Shown: positions 27,955 through 37,603, counted from the first letter of the stretch. The stretch: DNA of 64,000 nt from Pseudanabaena sp. PCC 7367 (GCF_000317065.1 NC_019701.1:3234001-3298000); one strand, 5' to 3'. Notes: generated from the sequence alone by a model not told the origin. Program-made: numbers and translations.

Positions 27955-28974
27955 TTAATGGCTATGGCCATCGGGGTTGAGGTGTTCGAGGGAGTGGGGG
28001 CGCTCTAGTCCATGTTTGTGCATCAAGTTGCGATCGCCCATGATTTCAATTGCCCTACCATCGGCCACAATCTTGCCTTCATCCAGCAAAATGACCCGAT
28101 CGCACAGTTCCAAAATTAGCTCCAGGTCATGGGAGCAAACCAGCCTAGTTGCATTGGAAGCCTGCAAAAATTCAATTAAGCGCCGCCGCGATCGAATATC
28201 CAGATTGGCGCTTGGTTCATCATAAATAATCAACTGAGGGCCACAGGCCAACACCGAGGCGATCGCCACCATCCGCTTTTCGCCACCAGACAGATGATGG
28301 GGCGGACGCTGAGCCAGATCAGCAACACCAGTAAGCTCCAGCGCTGCTTGCACACAATGTGTGACTTCCTGAGCGGTCATGCCCATATTGATCGGCCCAA
28401 AGGCCACATCATCCCAAACTGAAGCGGAAAAAAGCTGATCATTGGGGTTTTGAAATACCAGGCCAATCTCGGAGCGGAATTTACCTGGCGCGATCGCCTC
28501 GCCAAACAAATTAACCTGGCCACTGGTGGCACTTAGCACCCCACAAATAATTAAAAATAAGGTGGTTTTACCGGCGCCATTGGGGCCAATCAAGCCAATT
28601 TTCTCACCTGCGCTAACCTGTAGATTAAGTCCCTGCAATACGTCGGCGCGATCGGCATAGGAAAAGCCAAGTTCGGCGATCGATAAAACTGTTTTTTCAG
28701 GGTCATTTAGTTGCTTTGCAGATTGTTCTGGCTTTATGGCGATCGAATCACTGAGGTGGGATTGCACCGGATGATTGTTTATATGATTTGAATTACCTAA
28801 CTCGCTCTGCCCCTGATCATTACTAATATGCTTGACTTCAGGCTGCTCCATTTCTGCGCCAACTAGTTGTTCAGACTCAACTTGGCGATCGATATGCTGA
28901 TCAGAATGATTAGCCTGATTAGTGAAAACGGCATTGTAGCGATCGCTTTGATCTGAAGTTAATTTATCTGTCAT
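27955..28974 (-). CDS. ECF/CbiO-type ABC transporter ATP-binding protein with long N-terminal extension
   Basis: 339 residues. The ABC core begins near residue 95: Walker [10 protein letters not shown] (about 129), Q-loop V-F-Q-N-P-N-D-Q, signature L-S-G-G-E-K-R, Walker B L-I-I-Y-D-E-P-S and the switch H in C-S-H-D-L-E. The V-F-Q-N-P-(N/D)-D-Q form is typical of energy-coupling-factor ATPases for vitamins, cobalt or nickel. The first ~95 residues are Asn/Gln/His/Ser-rich and unlike CbiO; the C-terminus ends H-L-N-P-D-G-H-S-H. Its membrane partner lies 213 bp upstream on the same strand. No S-component or CbiM/N is in the window, so the substrate is open; the His-rich ends favour a metal. Confidence 0.88.
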   Translation of the reverse strand: MTDKLTSDQSDRYNAVFTNQANHSDQHIDRQVESEQLVGAEMEQPEVKHISNDQGQSELGNSNHINNHPVQSHLSDSIAIKPEQSAKQLNDPEKTVLSIAELGFSYADRADVLQGLNLQVSAGEKIGLIGPNGAGKTTLFLIICGVLSATSGQVNLFGEAIAPGKFRSEIGLVFQNPNDQLFSASVWDDVAFGPINMGMTAQEVTHCVQAALELTGVADLAQRPPHHLSGGEKRMVAIASVLACGPQLIIYDEPSANLDIRSRRRLIEFLQASNATRLVCSHDLELILELCDRVILLDEGKIVADGRAIEIMGDRNLMHKHGLERPHSLEHLNPDGHSH

Positions 28975-29187
28975 CTTGGGCGGGGATTAGCTGAGCTTAG
29001 CGGTGGGTAAATTGAACTACGATCGGATTTGGCCTGATTTGGCCTGATTCGGATCATAGCGATTAACGAGCGTTGGGGATGAGAATTTTAAGTCTAATCT
29101 TAGAGCAAGATAACCAGGGAGATAGATATTAGGGAGTATAGATATATTGCATTTAAGTTGAAAGTCTATTTTAAAGCAGTAATCCAA

Positions 29188-30012
29188 TTACCCGCCCAAT
29201 AACCCACCCAATAACCCATTAGTACCGAGTTGATATTGGGTTATGCCCAAACTAATCGCCGCCGCAATTGTTAAATACAAAGCGATCGCATCGCCGCCCA
29301 ACCAGGTTTTACGAATCGATCGCGGATTTCCAAAATCATGCCTATTCAATTGCTGCTCACTACCATAGCCCCGCAATTGCATCGCTCGATAGACCCGTTC
29401 CGATCGCTCGTGGCTGCGGATTAGCATTGTCCCCAACAAAGAAGCCAGCAAACCCAATGTGCGCCAGTTTAGTTTGCGGCCATTAAATCCCCGCAATCGC
29501 ATCGCCGTTTGCATCTTATTCAGGTCGGCGCTGATTTCGTGCAAATAACGATAGGACAATAGCAGCATATCAGTAAGGATACGGGATAGCCCCAGCGATC
29601 GCATCGCTCTGATTGTGGTCAAAAAGGTGCTGGTGCCGAACAGTACCAGAGTGATCGTCATGATCGCCAGAAAACGACAAATAATAATCAAGACGGCAAT
29701 GCAACCTTCCAGATATAAACTCAATCCGCCCCATTGCCACAGCACCGTTTCGCCAGACAAAAAAGGCACCAGAGCCACTACCCCCAGCATAAACAGACCA
29801 GGATATTTAAGCCGATCGCACCAGTAAGCAACGGGCAAGCGCGATAGACCGTAGCAAAGAATGGCGATCGCTAGCATAATTAAAATCAACCGCCAATCTT
29901 CCAGGCTGGCAAAGGCAAAAATTAATGCCATTAACCCAATCAGCTTGTAACGACAATCCCAGCGATGGATCGGTGAGTTTAGTTTGGCATGTTGATCGAG
30001 GCCATGTTGCAT
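29188..30012 (-). CDS. ECF transporter transmembrane protein (CbiQ/EcfT family)
   Basis: 274 residues with about six hydrophobic segments. The two cytoplasmic coupling motifs of EcfT proteins are visible as A-M-R-L-R-G-F and A-M-Q-L-R-G-Y, preceded by L-L-L-S-Y-R-Y-L-H-E-I. It couples ATP hydrolysis by the CbiO-like protein to substrate-binding S-component movement in the cytoplasmic membrane. It is the first gene of this two-gene minus-strand unit; the region upstream (30013-30323) is shared with the divergent DUF39 gene. Confidence 0.88.
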   Translation of the reverse strand: MQHGLDQHAKLNSPIHRWDCRYKLIGLMALIFAFASLEDWRLILIMLAIAILCYGLSRLPVAYWCDRLKYPGLFMLGVVALVPFLSGETVLWQWGGLSLYLEGCIAVLIIICRFLAIMTITLVLFGTSTFLTTIRAMRSLGLSRILTDMLLLSYRYLHEISADLNKMQTAMRLRGFNGRKLNWRTLGLLASLLGTMLIRSHERSERVYRAMQLRGYGSEQQLNRHDFGNPRSIRKTWLGGDAIALYLTIAAAISLGITQYQLGTNGLLGGLLGG

Positions 30013-30323
30013 GGTTTTGTTTGATAGCAGTCCGATTTAAAACTCTAGCATTTTGCTAACGCCGTTATTATTGAAGTCGCTTGAATATCCAATTAGTGAT
30101 AGTCCCGCATAATCATGTTAATCAGGGTAGAAATATTTGCCGATCGGTTTAACCGCAATGATTCGCTCCAATCCTGACAATTACCCCACAGCACCACTCG
30201 ATTAATTGTATGTGGCAGGCTATTGCTTAAGAAATCACTAGGCCTCAAAAACTTACAGGATAGAAATACTATGCTGATAGTCTGAACAAAGCGATCGCTA
30301 CCCCTACATTTAGCCCTGTCAAA
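30013..30323. other. Divergent promoter region between cbiQ-like and DUF39 genes
   Basis: 311 bases. A 79-codon minus-strand frame (30093-30332) overlaps the DUF39 start and has no recognisable features. No riboswitch (cobalamin or other) signature could be recognised here. Confidence 0.45.
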
Positions 30324-31499
30324 ATGCCCCAAACCGTAGCCCAGATCAACGAAAAAATTATTGCCAAAAAAGCCAAAGTCCTGACCGTCAATGAATTAAA
30401 AGCGCTAGTTGCCGCAGAAGGAGTCAAAGCCGCTGCCAAACAGGTAGACGTGATTACAACCGGCACCTTTGAGCCCACCGAATCAGCGGGGGCAATGATG
30501 AATCTGGGGCATACCGATCCACCGATTAAAATTCGTGCTTGCTGGATCGATGGCGTGCCAGCCTATGCGGGTTTGGGGGCGGTCGATCTCTATTTGGGCG
30601 CAACTCAGGAACTGATCCTGGATGCGGCGGTGGATGAAGAGGCGATCGATCGCGGCGGCGGCCATGTGATCGCTGACTTGATCGCTGGCAAAAGCTTGAG
30701 CCTACGCGCCAATGGTCAGGCCAATGACTGTTTCCCGCGCACCCTCTTGGAAACCACGATCAATAAAGACTCAATCAATCAGTTTTATTTGTATAACCCC
30801 CGTGGTCTGTATCAGAATTTTATTGTGGGCGTGAATGGGGGCGATCGCCAGCTCTATACTTATCTGGGGCCATTGCAACCAAGACTGGGTAATGCGGTAT
30901 ATTCCAATCCTGGCGCAGTTTCGCCGCTGTGGAATGATCCTGATCTGCGATTGATTGGCGTGGGCACGAAGGTATTTATGGGCGGTGGAATTGGTTATAT
31001 TTCCTGGGAGGGGACGCAGCATTTTCCATTGCAAAAGCGCTTACCAAATCGCACGCCGATCGGCCCGGCTTCCACTCTGGCCTTGATTGGTGATGCTAAG
31101 CAAATGAGTCCCCAATGGGTGCGCGGTTGTTATTTCCGTAATTATGGTTCGGCGTTGATGCTGGGGGTGGGGATTCCATTGCCAGTGATCGATGAGGAGG
31201 TAGTGGTAATGGCAGCGGTTCAGGATCAGGATTTGATTGCGCCAGTGATCGATTTTTCGATCCCCCGTCGGGTGCGGCCTACCTTTGGCTCGGTTACTTA
31301 TGCACAGCTTAAATCGGGGCGGATTACGATCGATGGCCAGAAAGTTCGTACCGCGCCATTGGCGAGTATTTATTTATCAAATCAGGTGGCAATCATGCTC
31401 AAGGCATGGATCGAGGCAGGGAAGTTTACCTTAACTGAGCCGGTGGCGATGATCCCAGCCGATCGCCCCTTTGTGCCCCAGGATGCGCGGGAATTGTAG
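30324..31499 (+). CDS. DUF39/HcyBio family protein, homocysteine biosynthesis
   Basis: 391 residues with no added CBS or ferredoxin domain. The family pattern I-T-T-G-T-F-E-P, M-N-L-G-H-T-D-P-P-I-K-I, N-D-C-F-P-R and G-C-Y-F-R-N-Y-G is clear. Methanogen DUF39 proteins make homocysteine from aspartate semialdehyde and sulfide (aspartate semialdehyde sulfurtransferase), together with a ferredoxin-domain partner. Here cysteines are at C73, C136 and near 270; the region T-F-E-P-T-E-S-A-G, where I recall a catalytic cysteine in the archaeal enzyme, has none. No partner gene is adjacent. Its activity in this organism is therefore inference. Confidence 0.78.
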   Translation: MPQTVAQINEKIIAKKAKVLTVNELKALVAAEGVKAAAKQVDVITTGTFEPTESAGAMMNLGHTDPPIKIRACWIDGVPAYAGLGAVDLYLGATQELILDAAVDEEAIDRGGGHVIADLIAGKSLSLRANGQANDCFPRTLLETTINKDSINQFYLYNPRGLYQNFIVGVNGGDRQLYTYLGPLQPRLGNAVYSNPGAVSPLWNDPDLRLIGVGTKVFMGGGIGYISWEGTQHFPLQKRLPNRTPIGPASTLALIGDAKQMSPQWVRGCYFRNYGSALMLGVGIPLPVIDEEVVVMAAVQDQDLIAPVIDFSIPRRVRPTFGSVTYAQLKSGRITIDGQKVRTAPLASIYLSNQVAIMLKAWIEAGKFTLTEPVAMIPADRPFVPQDAREL

Positions 31500-31665
31500 C
31501 AATTAAGATGCTGTTGATTTAGCAAATAAGCAAAGATTCTGGCTGTCCTTACCGCCCTTTGATCTAGATCAATATGAAGCGAGGCAAAATAGAGAAAGTA
31601 GCTTAACTACATCATTGCTAAATCATTGCTAATCACCTTGGGCGCAAGTAATAAGAAGGGGAAAT

Positions 31666-32373
31666 ATGAACAGCGGTAAAAATAGGTTTGGGCAATTAAT
31701 CCAGCGGATCGGCTTGGGGCTGACTGGCGCGATCGGCATCTCGCTGGTATCAATGGCTGGCAATCCAGCGTATGATCGGTTTGCTAGTTTCGATCGCCTT
31801 GCTGTGATTAAAACTGCTTCAGCTCAATTATTTGATGGCCCAGTCGATCGCTTGCCGCCGATCGAGCGTGATTCATTGCGCAAGGGTCGGGCTGTGGTGA
31901 ATGGCGAAGATGGTAAATATGTGGGTAGGGTTTTGGTGACTGCTTCGCCGGAGGTGGTCTGGCAGGTGCTCACTGACTATGATAACTTTGAAGAGTTTAT
32001 CCCCAATCTTACTTCCAGTGAGGTTCTTGAAGACAATGGCGATCGCAAAATTGTGGAGCAGGTCGATAGCCGCCAGTTGTTTATTTTAAATATTAAATCC
32101 ACCACCCAATTAGAAATTAAGGAAAAGGCGCAGGAGCGGATCGATTTTGAACTGGTGGCAGGGGACATCGAAAGCCTGGTGGGTTCCTGGCAAATTGAGC
32201 TGGTGTCGGAATATCCAGGCGCAACACCGACGCAGGTTTTGATTACCCATTCTGTGGATGCGATCCCTGGTTCGGGTGTTCCCAATGGGATCTTTTTTGA
32301 GATTTTGAAGGGGTCGATCAATGAAACGCTTAGCGCTATTAGTGATGAGATATTGGTGCGCAATGGCAATTAA
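31666..32373 (+). CDS. START/SRPBCC-type (polyketide cyclase-like) exported protein
   Basis: 235 residues. A hydrophobic N-terminal segment (about 14-34) suggests export or membrane anchoring. The rest fits the SRPBCC lipid/aromatic binding fold: G-R-V-L-V-T-A-S-P-E-V-V-W-Q-V-L-T-D-Y-D, F-E-E-F-I-P-N, and the long C-terminal helix. Ligand and partner are unknown. An AGAAGGGGAA site lies about seven bases before ATG 31666. The gene ends in a TAA that overlaps the upp stop on the other strand. Confidence 0.8.
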   Translation: MNSGKNRFGQLIQRIGLGLTGAIGISLVSMAGNPAYDRFASFDRLAVIKTASAQLFDGPVDRLPPIERDSLRKGRAVVNGEDGKYVGRVLVTASPEVVWQVLTDYDNFEEFIPNLTSSEVLEDNGDRKIVEQVDSRQLFILNIKSTTQLEIKEKAQERIDFELVAGDIESLVGSWQIELVSEYPGATPTQVLITHSVDAIPGSGVPNGIFFEILKGSINETLSAISDEILVRNGN

Positions 32374-33020
32374 CTAGTCCCAAAAGCTCGATCGCCCGCA
32401 TCACCCAGCCCCGGCACGATCCAACCCTTCTGATCAACCACCTCATCAATATTCGCCGCAAAAATGTTAATTCCCGGATACTGTTGATTAATCTTCTGCA
32501 AGGCCGGCGGCGCACAAACCACACAAATAATCCGAATCATGGCCGGATCAGCGCCTCGCTCCACCAGCATTTCCAGCGTAGACATAATTGTGCCCCCAGT
32601 GGCCAACATCGGTTCAGCGATCAGCACGCGGGTTTGGGGTGCAAATCGATCGGGCAGGCGATTTAAATAGCAACTCGCCTCCAACGTTTCCTCATCCCGC
32701 ACCCAACCCAGATGATAAATACTGGCGGTGGGTAATAGCTCCTGGCAACCATCCATGATTGCCAACCCTGCCCGCAAAATCGGCACGATCGCAATCGGCG
32801 TGGACACATCCATAAACTGCCCAGTCATGGCTTGCAACGGCGTTTCGATCGCCACCTCCTGCACCGGCAACCACTCGCGGATCGCCTCATAGGTAAGCCA
32901 ATGGCCAATTTCCTTCATTGCGGTACGAAACAGAGCCACAGGAGTATTTTTATCCCTGGCCACGGTCAGCCAATGGCGGATCAGGGGATGGGGCGGAACA
33001 TATACGCGCAGTTGAGCCAT
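32370..33020 (-). CDS. upp: Uracil phosphoribosyltransferase
   Basis: 216 residues. Converts uracil and PRPP to UMP in pyrimidine salvage. The PRPP loop is visible as L-I-A-E-P-M-L-A-T-G-G-T (the family has D-P-M-L-A-T-G-x-S/T, so the first acidic residue is Glu here), with I-P-I-L-R-A-G-L and the uracil-binding C-terminal segment G-L-G-D-A-G-D-R-A-F-G. Stop codons of upp and the START-like gene share the sequence TTAA at 32370-32373. Single gene, divergent from a long gene-free region. Confidence 0.95.
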   Translation of the reverse strand: MAQLRVYVPPHPLIRHWLTVARDKNTPVALFRTAMKEIGHWLTYEAIREWLPVQEVAIETPLQAMTGQFMDVSTPIAIVPILRAGLAIMDGCQELLPTASIYHLGWVRDEETLEASCYLNRLPDRFAPQTRVLIAEPMLATGGTIMSTLEMLVERGADPAMIRIICVVCAPPALQKINQQYPGINIFAANIDEVVDQKGWIVPGLGDAGDRAFGTS

Positions 33021-34315
33021 AGATGATTAGGTTTCTTCGATCGCTAGGTAGTATCAAGTTGAATTTAGTAATTGGCTTAGGGTTAAACCAAAGCCCTGCC
33101 TAGTTTAGCGCGGTTTGTGGCATTGGGCACGCTTTTAAAAGCAGCGATCGCCACAGCCACCATTTAAAATTTGTTATATTAAATCCATAAAGTTTAGTTT
33201 GTGGGTAATAAATAGCTAACCATCCAGGCGGTGGGGAAGATAACGGCGATCGCGTTGGCAAAGCAAGAAACTTTTAGGCAATTTGATTAGTCTAAATGAA
33301 TATCAGGATGGTTAATCAAGATCCATAAATTCAATCAAACAGTCCGATCGCTAATCAAAAAAGAAGCTGCTTCTAAATTAGCGAATCAATTGAATTAGAT
33401 AAAGCAGCAAAGCTCTATAACTTGTCAATCTGCTCTAGATGCAAGTAATAAATCAACCTTACTAAGTTGTTAAGTATTGAATAATTGCTAATCTCAGGTG
33501 ATTCTGGTCGATCGCCGATCTAATCTCTAGCTTGCTCTAGCGTAGATGTATATCGTATGGAAGGCTAATGATTGTGCTTTCACAAATGCTTGTATTGATC
33601 CCAAAAATGTGAATAGCGATAACCAGCCAATTACGATAGTCATAAATAGATGTGTGAGTAGTAACTATTGCTACGCAATTAAATATATTGAATGGTCACT
33701 GATTTTGATTGCGAATATTTGATTTAACTTGCTGGGAATGTAATGTTTGCAAATAGTTATGCGATTGATTACTTAGATTGATAATTAGTTTAAGGCTAAG
33801 TATTGGCGATCGCCCTAAAGCTGTTTGAGTCAGGCATATAAGTGCGAATCATAACGATCGGAGTTAATTGACCAATTGAATTAACCACCGTCTTAAGTTC
33901 GCAATAAATATGTTGCAAATGCTACATATTTGCCCGATTAATTGTTAGTAAAAAGCCACACAAACCCAGCAATAAGTGTAATTAAATACATTAATTTAAG
34001 TCTTGTCCCTGATAATTAATCAAGCGATTTAGATCGCTCTGCAGATACATTGATCGATTTTGACAATGTGCTAAGTTTATTCAATCTTGAATTTTTATTA
34101 CAATTCATCCAGAAGTGCGCAATTTATGTATGGCGAGCAAGCATACAGGCGTGGGATTAAAATAATAATCCTCGTTATTCTTGGCCTATCTAACCTCAAA
34201 TAATTGATGTGATGCAGGTGGGTCCGTGATTCTGGGAATTAGTTGATAGAGGTTTAGGGTCTAGTGAATTCTAAAAAATCCACAACTCGACTTCATTAAC
34301 ATTCAGGAGGAGAAC
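33021..34315. other. 1.3-kb gene-free region between upp and nblA
   Basis: AT-rich. It holds a 9-bp inverted repeat (TAACCATCC 33217-33225, GGATGGTTA 33306-33314) around an 80-nt loop, and one GTA-N8-TAC site (33661-33674). The longest sub-threshold frame is 58 codons (ATG 33546 to TGA 33722), Cys- and Asn-rich, with no recognisable features or ribosome binding site; I do not call it a gene. No tRNA was found. Its length suggests a regulatory leader for nblA or an unrecognised non-coding RNA. Confidence 0.5.
33661..33674. promoter_or_regulatory. Candidate NtcA binding site (GTA-N8-TAC)
   Basis: GTAACTATTGCTAC fits the NtcA consensus exactly. It is 642 bases upstream of nblA, a gene class induced by nitrogen starvation. 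No TA-N3-T box lies at the usual 22-base distance; TATATT is 9 bases downstream. A match of this simplicity is expected by chance about once per 4 kb. Confidence 0.3.
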
Positions 34316-34519
34316 ATGAGCAGTAATAATAACCTACCGTTGGAAAAGCAGTTTGCCCACAGTACGTTCTGCCGTCAACTTGATGAAATTGATTTAGACG
34401 CAGCGAAGAAATTGTTAGAAGATTTACACCTGCTGTACCTAGGGCAGCAATCGCTTTTCGCCAAAATGATTAAGCAAGGCGAATTTGGTAGTAACAGAAT
34501 TGATTTTGAAGCCAGTTAG
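34316..34519 (+). CDS. nblA: NblA-like phycobilisome degradation protein
   Basis: 67 residues, the NblA size. The pattern L-P-L-E-K-Q-F-x-x-x-x-F-C-R-Q-L followed by a second helix (A-A-K-K-L-L-E-D-L-H-L-L-Y-L) and Q-Q-S-L-F-A-K-M-I-K fits the two-helix NblA fold. NblA binds phycobiliproteins and directs them to Clp protease during nitrogen or sulfur starvation. A strong AGGAGG (34305-34310) lies five bases before the ATG. The gene has a very long upstream region and no co-transcribed neighbour. Sequence is divergent enough that a specialised NblA paralogue is possible. Confidence 0.82.
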   Translation: MSSNNNLPLEKQFAHSTFCRQLDEIDLDAAKKLLEDLHLLYLGQQSLFAKMIKQGEFGSNRIDFEAS

Positions 34520-34549
34520 AGCTAGCTAGATTGATGCTCAATTTTGGCT

Positions 34550-35587
34550 CTAGTCGGGATCAAATGTGATCGCTTCTCGCACTTTAGGATCAATACCCAT
34601 TCCCTGCATCCACCCAGGATAAAGCTTAGGCGGTGTAGTCAGGGCATCTAGTTGCTCGATCTCTAGATCATCTAGTTTCAATTCGCTGGCACCCAAGTTA
34701 TCGATCAAATGTTGGATTTTGCTAGCTCCCAAAATTACAGATGAGATAAAGGGCTTAGTTAAAATCCAGGCGATCGCCACTTGGGCAGGGGAAGCATTGT
34801 GGTTATGGGCAATGCGGCGCAACTGTGTCACTACCTCATAGCCTTGATCAAGGTCGATCGGTGGGAATTCAAACTTATTGCGTCTGGCTTCGTCTGGGAC
34901 AGGCGTATCTCTAGTATATTTCCCGCTCAGAAAACCGCTGGCCAAAGGGCTCCAGACTATTATGCCTAACCCAGCATCCTGTACAAATGGTACTACTTCA
35001 TGCTCAATATCTCGACCCAGCAGCGAGTAGTACATTTGCGCTGAGACAAACCGAGCATAATCATAACTTTCTTGCATTTCCACCATTTTGGCTGCTTCCC
35101 AAGCTGGGTAGTTGGAATAGCCGATATATCGCACCAAACCACGCTGCACCAGGTTGTCCATGGCTCGCAGGGTATCATCTAGGGGCGTGAGTGGATCGGG
35201 GATGTGTAATTGGTAAAGGTCAATATAATCCGTGCCCAATCGCTTGAGGCTAGCTTCTGCAGCGGCCAAGATGCGGCGATAGGATAGCCCGGTATCGGTC
35301 AGGGCATTACCGGTGCGAAAGCCTACCTTGGTGGCAATCACAACCCGATCGCGGAATGGGGCTAATGCCTTGCCCAAAATAATTTCCGATTGTCCGCCCG
35401 TATAAGCATCGGCGGTGTCAAACAAATTAATTCCCGCATCCAGAGCCCTGGCCACCATCTGGTCAGCCATTGCCTGGTCAATATCATTGAAAACACCTGC
35501 CACCAGCTCGCCCACCCCAAAGGTCATGGCTCCAAATGACAGCCGTGATACCACTAAACCTGTATTGCCTAAGGTTGTGTACTGCAT
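34550..35587 (-). CDS. Aldo/keto reductase
   Basis: 345 residues, TIM-barrel NADPH oxidoreductase of the AKR superfamily. The catalytic tetrad is readable: Asp and Tyr in F-D-T-A-D-A-Y-T-G-G, Lys in V-I-A-T-K-V-G-F, and His in Y-Q-L-H-I-P-D-P. R-Y-I-G-Y-S-N-Y and the C-terminal S-V-I-L-G-A-S-K-I motif (2'-phosphate binding) also fit. Substrate is unknown; relatives reduce aldehydes and ketones, or are annotated as voltage-gated channel beta-like. It converges on nblA with a 30-bp gap. Confidence 0.93.
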   Translation of the reverse strand: MQYTTLGNTGLVVSRLSFGAMTFGVGELVAGVFNDIDQAMADQMVARALDAGINLFDTADAYTGGQSEIILGKALAPFRDRVVIATKVGFRTGNALTDTGLSYRRILAAAEASLKRLGTDYIDLYQLHIPDPLTPLDDTLRAMDNLVQRGLVRYIGYSNYPAWEAAKMVEMQESYDYARFVSAQMYYSLLGRDIEHEVVPFVQDAGLGIIVWSPLASGFLSGKYTRDTPVPDEARRNKFEFPPIDLDQGYEVVTQLRRIAHNHNASPAQVAIAWILTKPFISSVILGASKIQHLIDNLGASELKLDDLEIEQLDALTTPPKLYPGWMQGMGIDPKVREAITFDPD

Positions 35588-35924
35588 ATACTCCTTCCAG
35601 TGCTCAGCTTAACTTAGCGATCGCCCTACGACTCTTAATTTCTTAATCCAACTAATTCAATCAATCAATCAATTTATTTATCATGCCGCTGCTGTTTATC
35701 CTCTGGATTAACATAAATACCTATATCAATGCCTGCGATTGCTCAAGTTAACTTAAGCGCCTCAAACAACAGCATTAATAATGTAAATAACGGCACAGAT
35801 ACTTTCTCGCTTGATTCCTAACAATAATTAATTTTCTGGCTTAGCACTTAACCTGGTTCGATCGCTGTAATTTCGTCGCAATACCTTCAGTCAAGCAACT
35901 AAGTAAGTAACTAAATAACTAGCA
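35588..35924. other. Intergenic region between dxr and the aldo/keto reductase gene
   Basis: 337 bases, both flanking genes on the minus strand. A short TCAA/TCAATCAATCAATCAATT stretch lies near 35655-35672. No gene or terminator seen. Confidence 0.45.
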
Positions 35925-37088
35925 TCAACACATAGCCATCACCTGCTCAGCGGTTATTTCTCTAGCCCAGGTGTCCGCTGCCAAAATATCCTCCAGACTG
36001 CAATCGCTCTCACTGTTGTGCTGGGCACAGACCGCTTCAATTAGTTGGGGAATCTGGATAAACTTAATTTTTTCTTGTAAAAATAGCTCTACTGCTTTTT
36101 CATTAGCCGCATTCAAAACCGCCGGCATTGTACCGCCAGTGCGTCCAGCCGCATAGGCCAATTGCATACAGGGATATTTACGATGATCAGGAGCAAGGAA
36201 AGTAAGACTAGCGCATTTAACCAAATCCAGGGGTTCCCAATCGGTGTAGATGCGATCGGGATAGGATAGGGCATAAAGTAGCGGCAATCGCATGTCTGGC
36301 CAACCTAATTGCGCCAACATGGAGGTGTCTTGTAGCTCAATTAGGGAATGAATAATGCTTTGGGGATGAATTACAATATCGATCTGGTCATAGTCCAACC
36401 CAAATAAATAATGGGCTTCGATCACCTCTAAGCCTTTGTTCATCATGGTGGCGGAATCGATCGTGATTTTGCTGCCCATCGACCAGTTTGGATGTTTGAG
36501 AGCATCGGCGATCGTTACATTGGCCAACTCCTCAACTGGTAGATCGCGGAATGAACCACCAGAGGCGGTGAGCAAAATTCGCCGTAGTCCTTTCTCTGGG
36601 ACACCCTGCAAACATTGAAAGATGGCGGAATGTTCTGAATCAGCCGGGAGGAGCTTCACCTGATGTTTGGCGATCAATGGCATCACCACTGGCCCCGCTG
36701 CAATCAGGGTCTCTTTATTGGCCAGGGCAATATCTTTACCTGCTTTGATCGCGGCCAGGGTCGGCAACAAGCCCGCACAACCGACAATGCCCGTAACTAC
36801 TGCTTCCGCATCACCATAGGCCGCCACAGTTTCTACGCCTTCTTTCCCGGCCAGCATAATTGGCTTGGGCTCCACCTCAGCGATCGCCTCTTTCAGCTCG
36901 GCTAGTTTGGTTGCATTGGCGATCGCCACTATTTCTGGCTTGAACTGCCTAATTTGGGTTGCAAATAGCTCTACATTACCCCCCGCACTCATCCCTACGA
37001 GCCGGAATTTGTCTGGGTGATGCTCAACTATATCCAGGGTTTGCGTACCAATAGAGCCTGTAGAACCAAGCAGGGTGATTTGTTTCAT
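35925..37088 (-). CDS. dxr: 1-deoxy-D-xylulose 5-phosphate reductoisomerase
   Basis: 387 residues, full length. Converts DXP to MEP with NADPH, second step of the plastid-type isoprenoid pathway. N-terminal Rossmann motif [16 protein letters not shown], the metal-binding [13 protein letters not shown], and T-A-S-G-G-S-F-R-D are all present, with H-P-N-W-S-M-G[13 protein letters not shown]. ATG 37088 starts directly at the family N-terminus (M-K-Q-I-T-L-L-G). Single gene. Confidence 0.98.
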   Translation of the reverse strand: MKQITLLGSTGSIGTQTLDIVEHHPDKFRLVGMSAGGNVELFATQIRQFKPEIVAIANATKLAELKEAIAEVEPKPIMLAGKEGVETVAAYGDAEAVVTGIVGCAGLLPTLAAIKAGKDIALANKETLIAAGPVVMPLIAKHQVKLLPADSEHSAIFQCLQGVPEKGLRRILLTASGGSFRDLPVEELANVTIADALKHPNWSMGSKITIDSATMMNKGLEVIEAHYLFGLDYDQIDIVIHPQSIIHSLIELQDTSMLAQLGWPDMRLPLLYALSYPDRIYTDWEPLDLVKCASLTFLAPDHRKYPCMQLAYAAGRTGGTMPAVLNAANEKAVELFLQEKIKFIQIPQLIEAVCAQHNSESDCSLEDILAADTWAREITAEQVMAMC

Positions 37089-37302
37089 AACTTAATTTAT
37101 GAGAACGTTTATAAAAATTTTGATCGGCAAGCGATCGCTGATAACTAAGAATCTATATTTTTTTAGTAAATACCTTGCTCTAGTTTATCGTTGAGCGGTA
37201 ACGTTCACACATCTAGTTCCTAATCGATCGCTCTAGTAATGCAAGGCGCATGTATGCTAATCTAGTAAACCGTGTGCCAATTTTGGAAAGTTTTTAAAGC
37301 CG

Positions 37303-37428
37303 ATGAAAGTAATGAGTTCGCTGAAATCAGCCAAAACTCGCCACAAGGACTGCAAAGTGGTGCGTCGTCGTGGCAAGTTATATGTAATTTGCAAAAGCAA
37401 TCCTAAGTTTAAAGCTCGTCAAGGTTAG
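37303..37428 (+). CDS. rpmJ: 50S ribosomal protein L36, type B
   Basis: 41 residues: [11 protein letters not shown]-x-R-H-K-D-C and then [23 protein letters not shown]. This is the type-B (YkgO-like) L36, distinct from the short zinc-ribbon type A that sits in the ribosomal operon; it lacks the C-C-C-H zinc set although two cysteines remain. In other bacteria the type B form replaces the zinc form under zinc limitation. It is too short for usual ORF cut-offs. It is monocistronic, divergent from dxr. Confidence 0.93.
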   Translation: MKVMSSLKSAKTRHKDCKVVRRRGKLYVICKSNPKFKARQG

Positions 37429-37603
37429 TCTTTGTGCGGCCAATCGAGTTAGTTAGAATATTTGCTTGATTGGGGTCGATCGCGGCCCTGATTTTTTTGC
37501 GTTAAATTCCTGGTGAGGCAACCGATCGCTAAGATTTATGTTTGCTGATGTTTACGAGTGGGGGATTGGGTAGGCTGCGATCGAAAGGTATTCACAGAAC
37601 ACG

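Noticed and set aside
30093-30332. 79-codon minus-strand ORF between cbiQ-like and DUF39 genes
   Set aside because: Overlaps the DUF39 start codon and has no recognisable features.
33546-33722. 58-codon Cys/Asn-rich ORF in the nblA upstream region
   Set aside because: No ribosome binding site and composition of translated non-coding DNA; would need conservation evidence.
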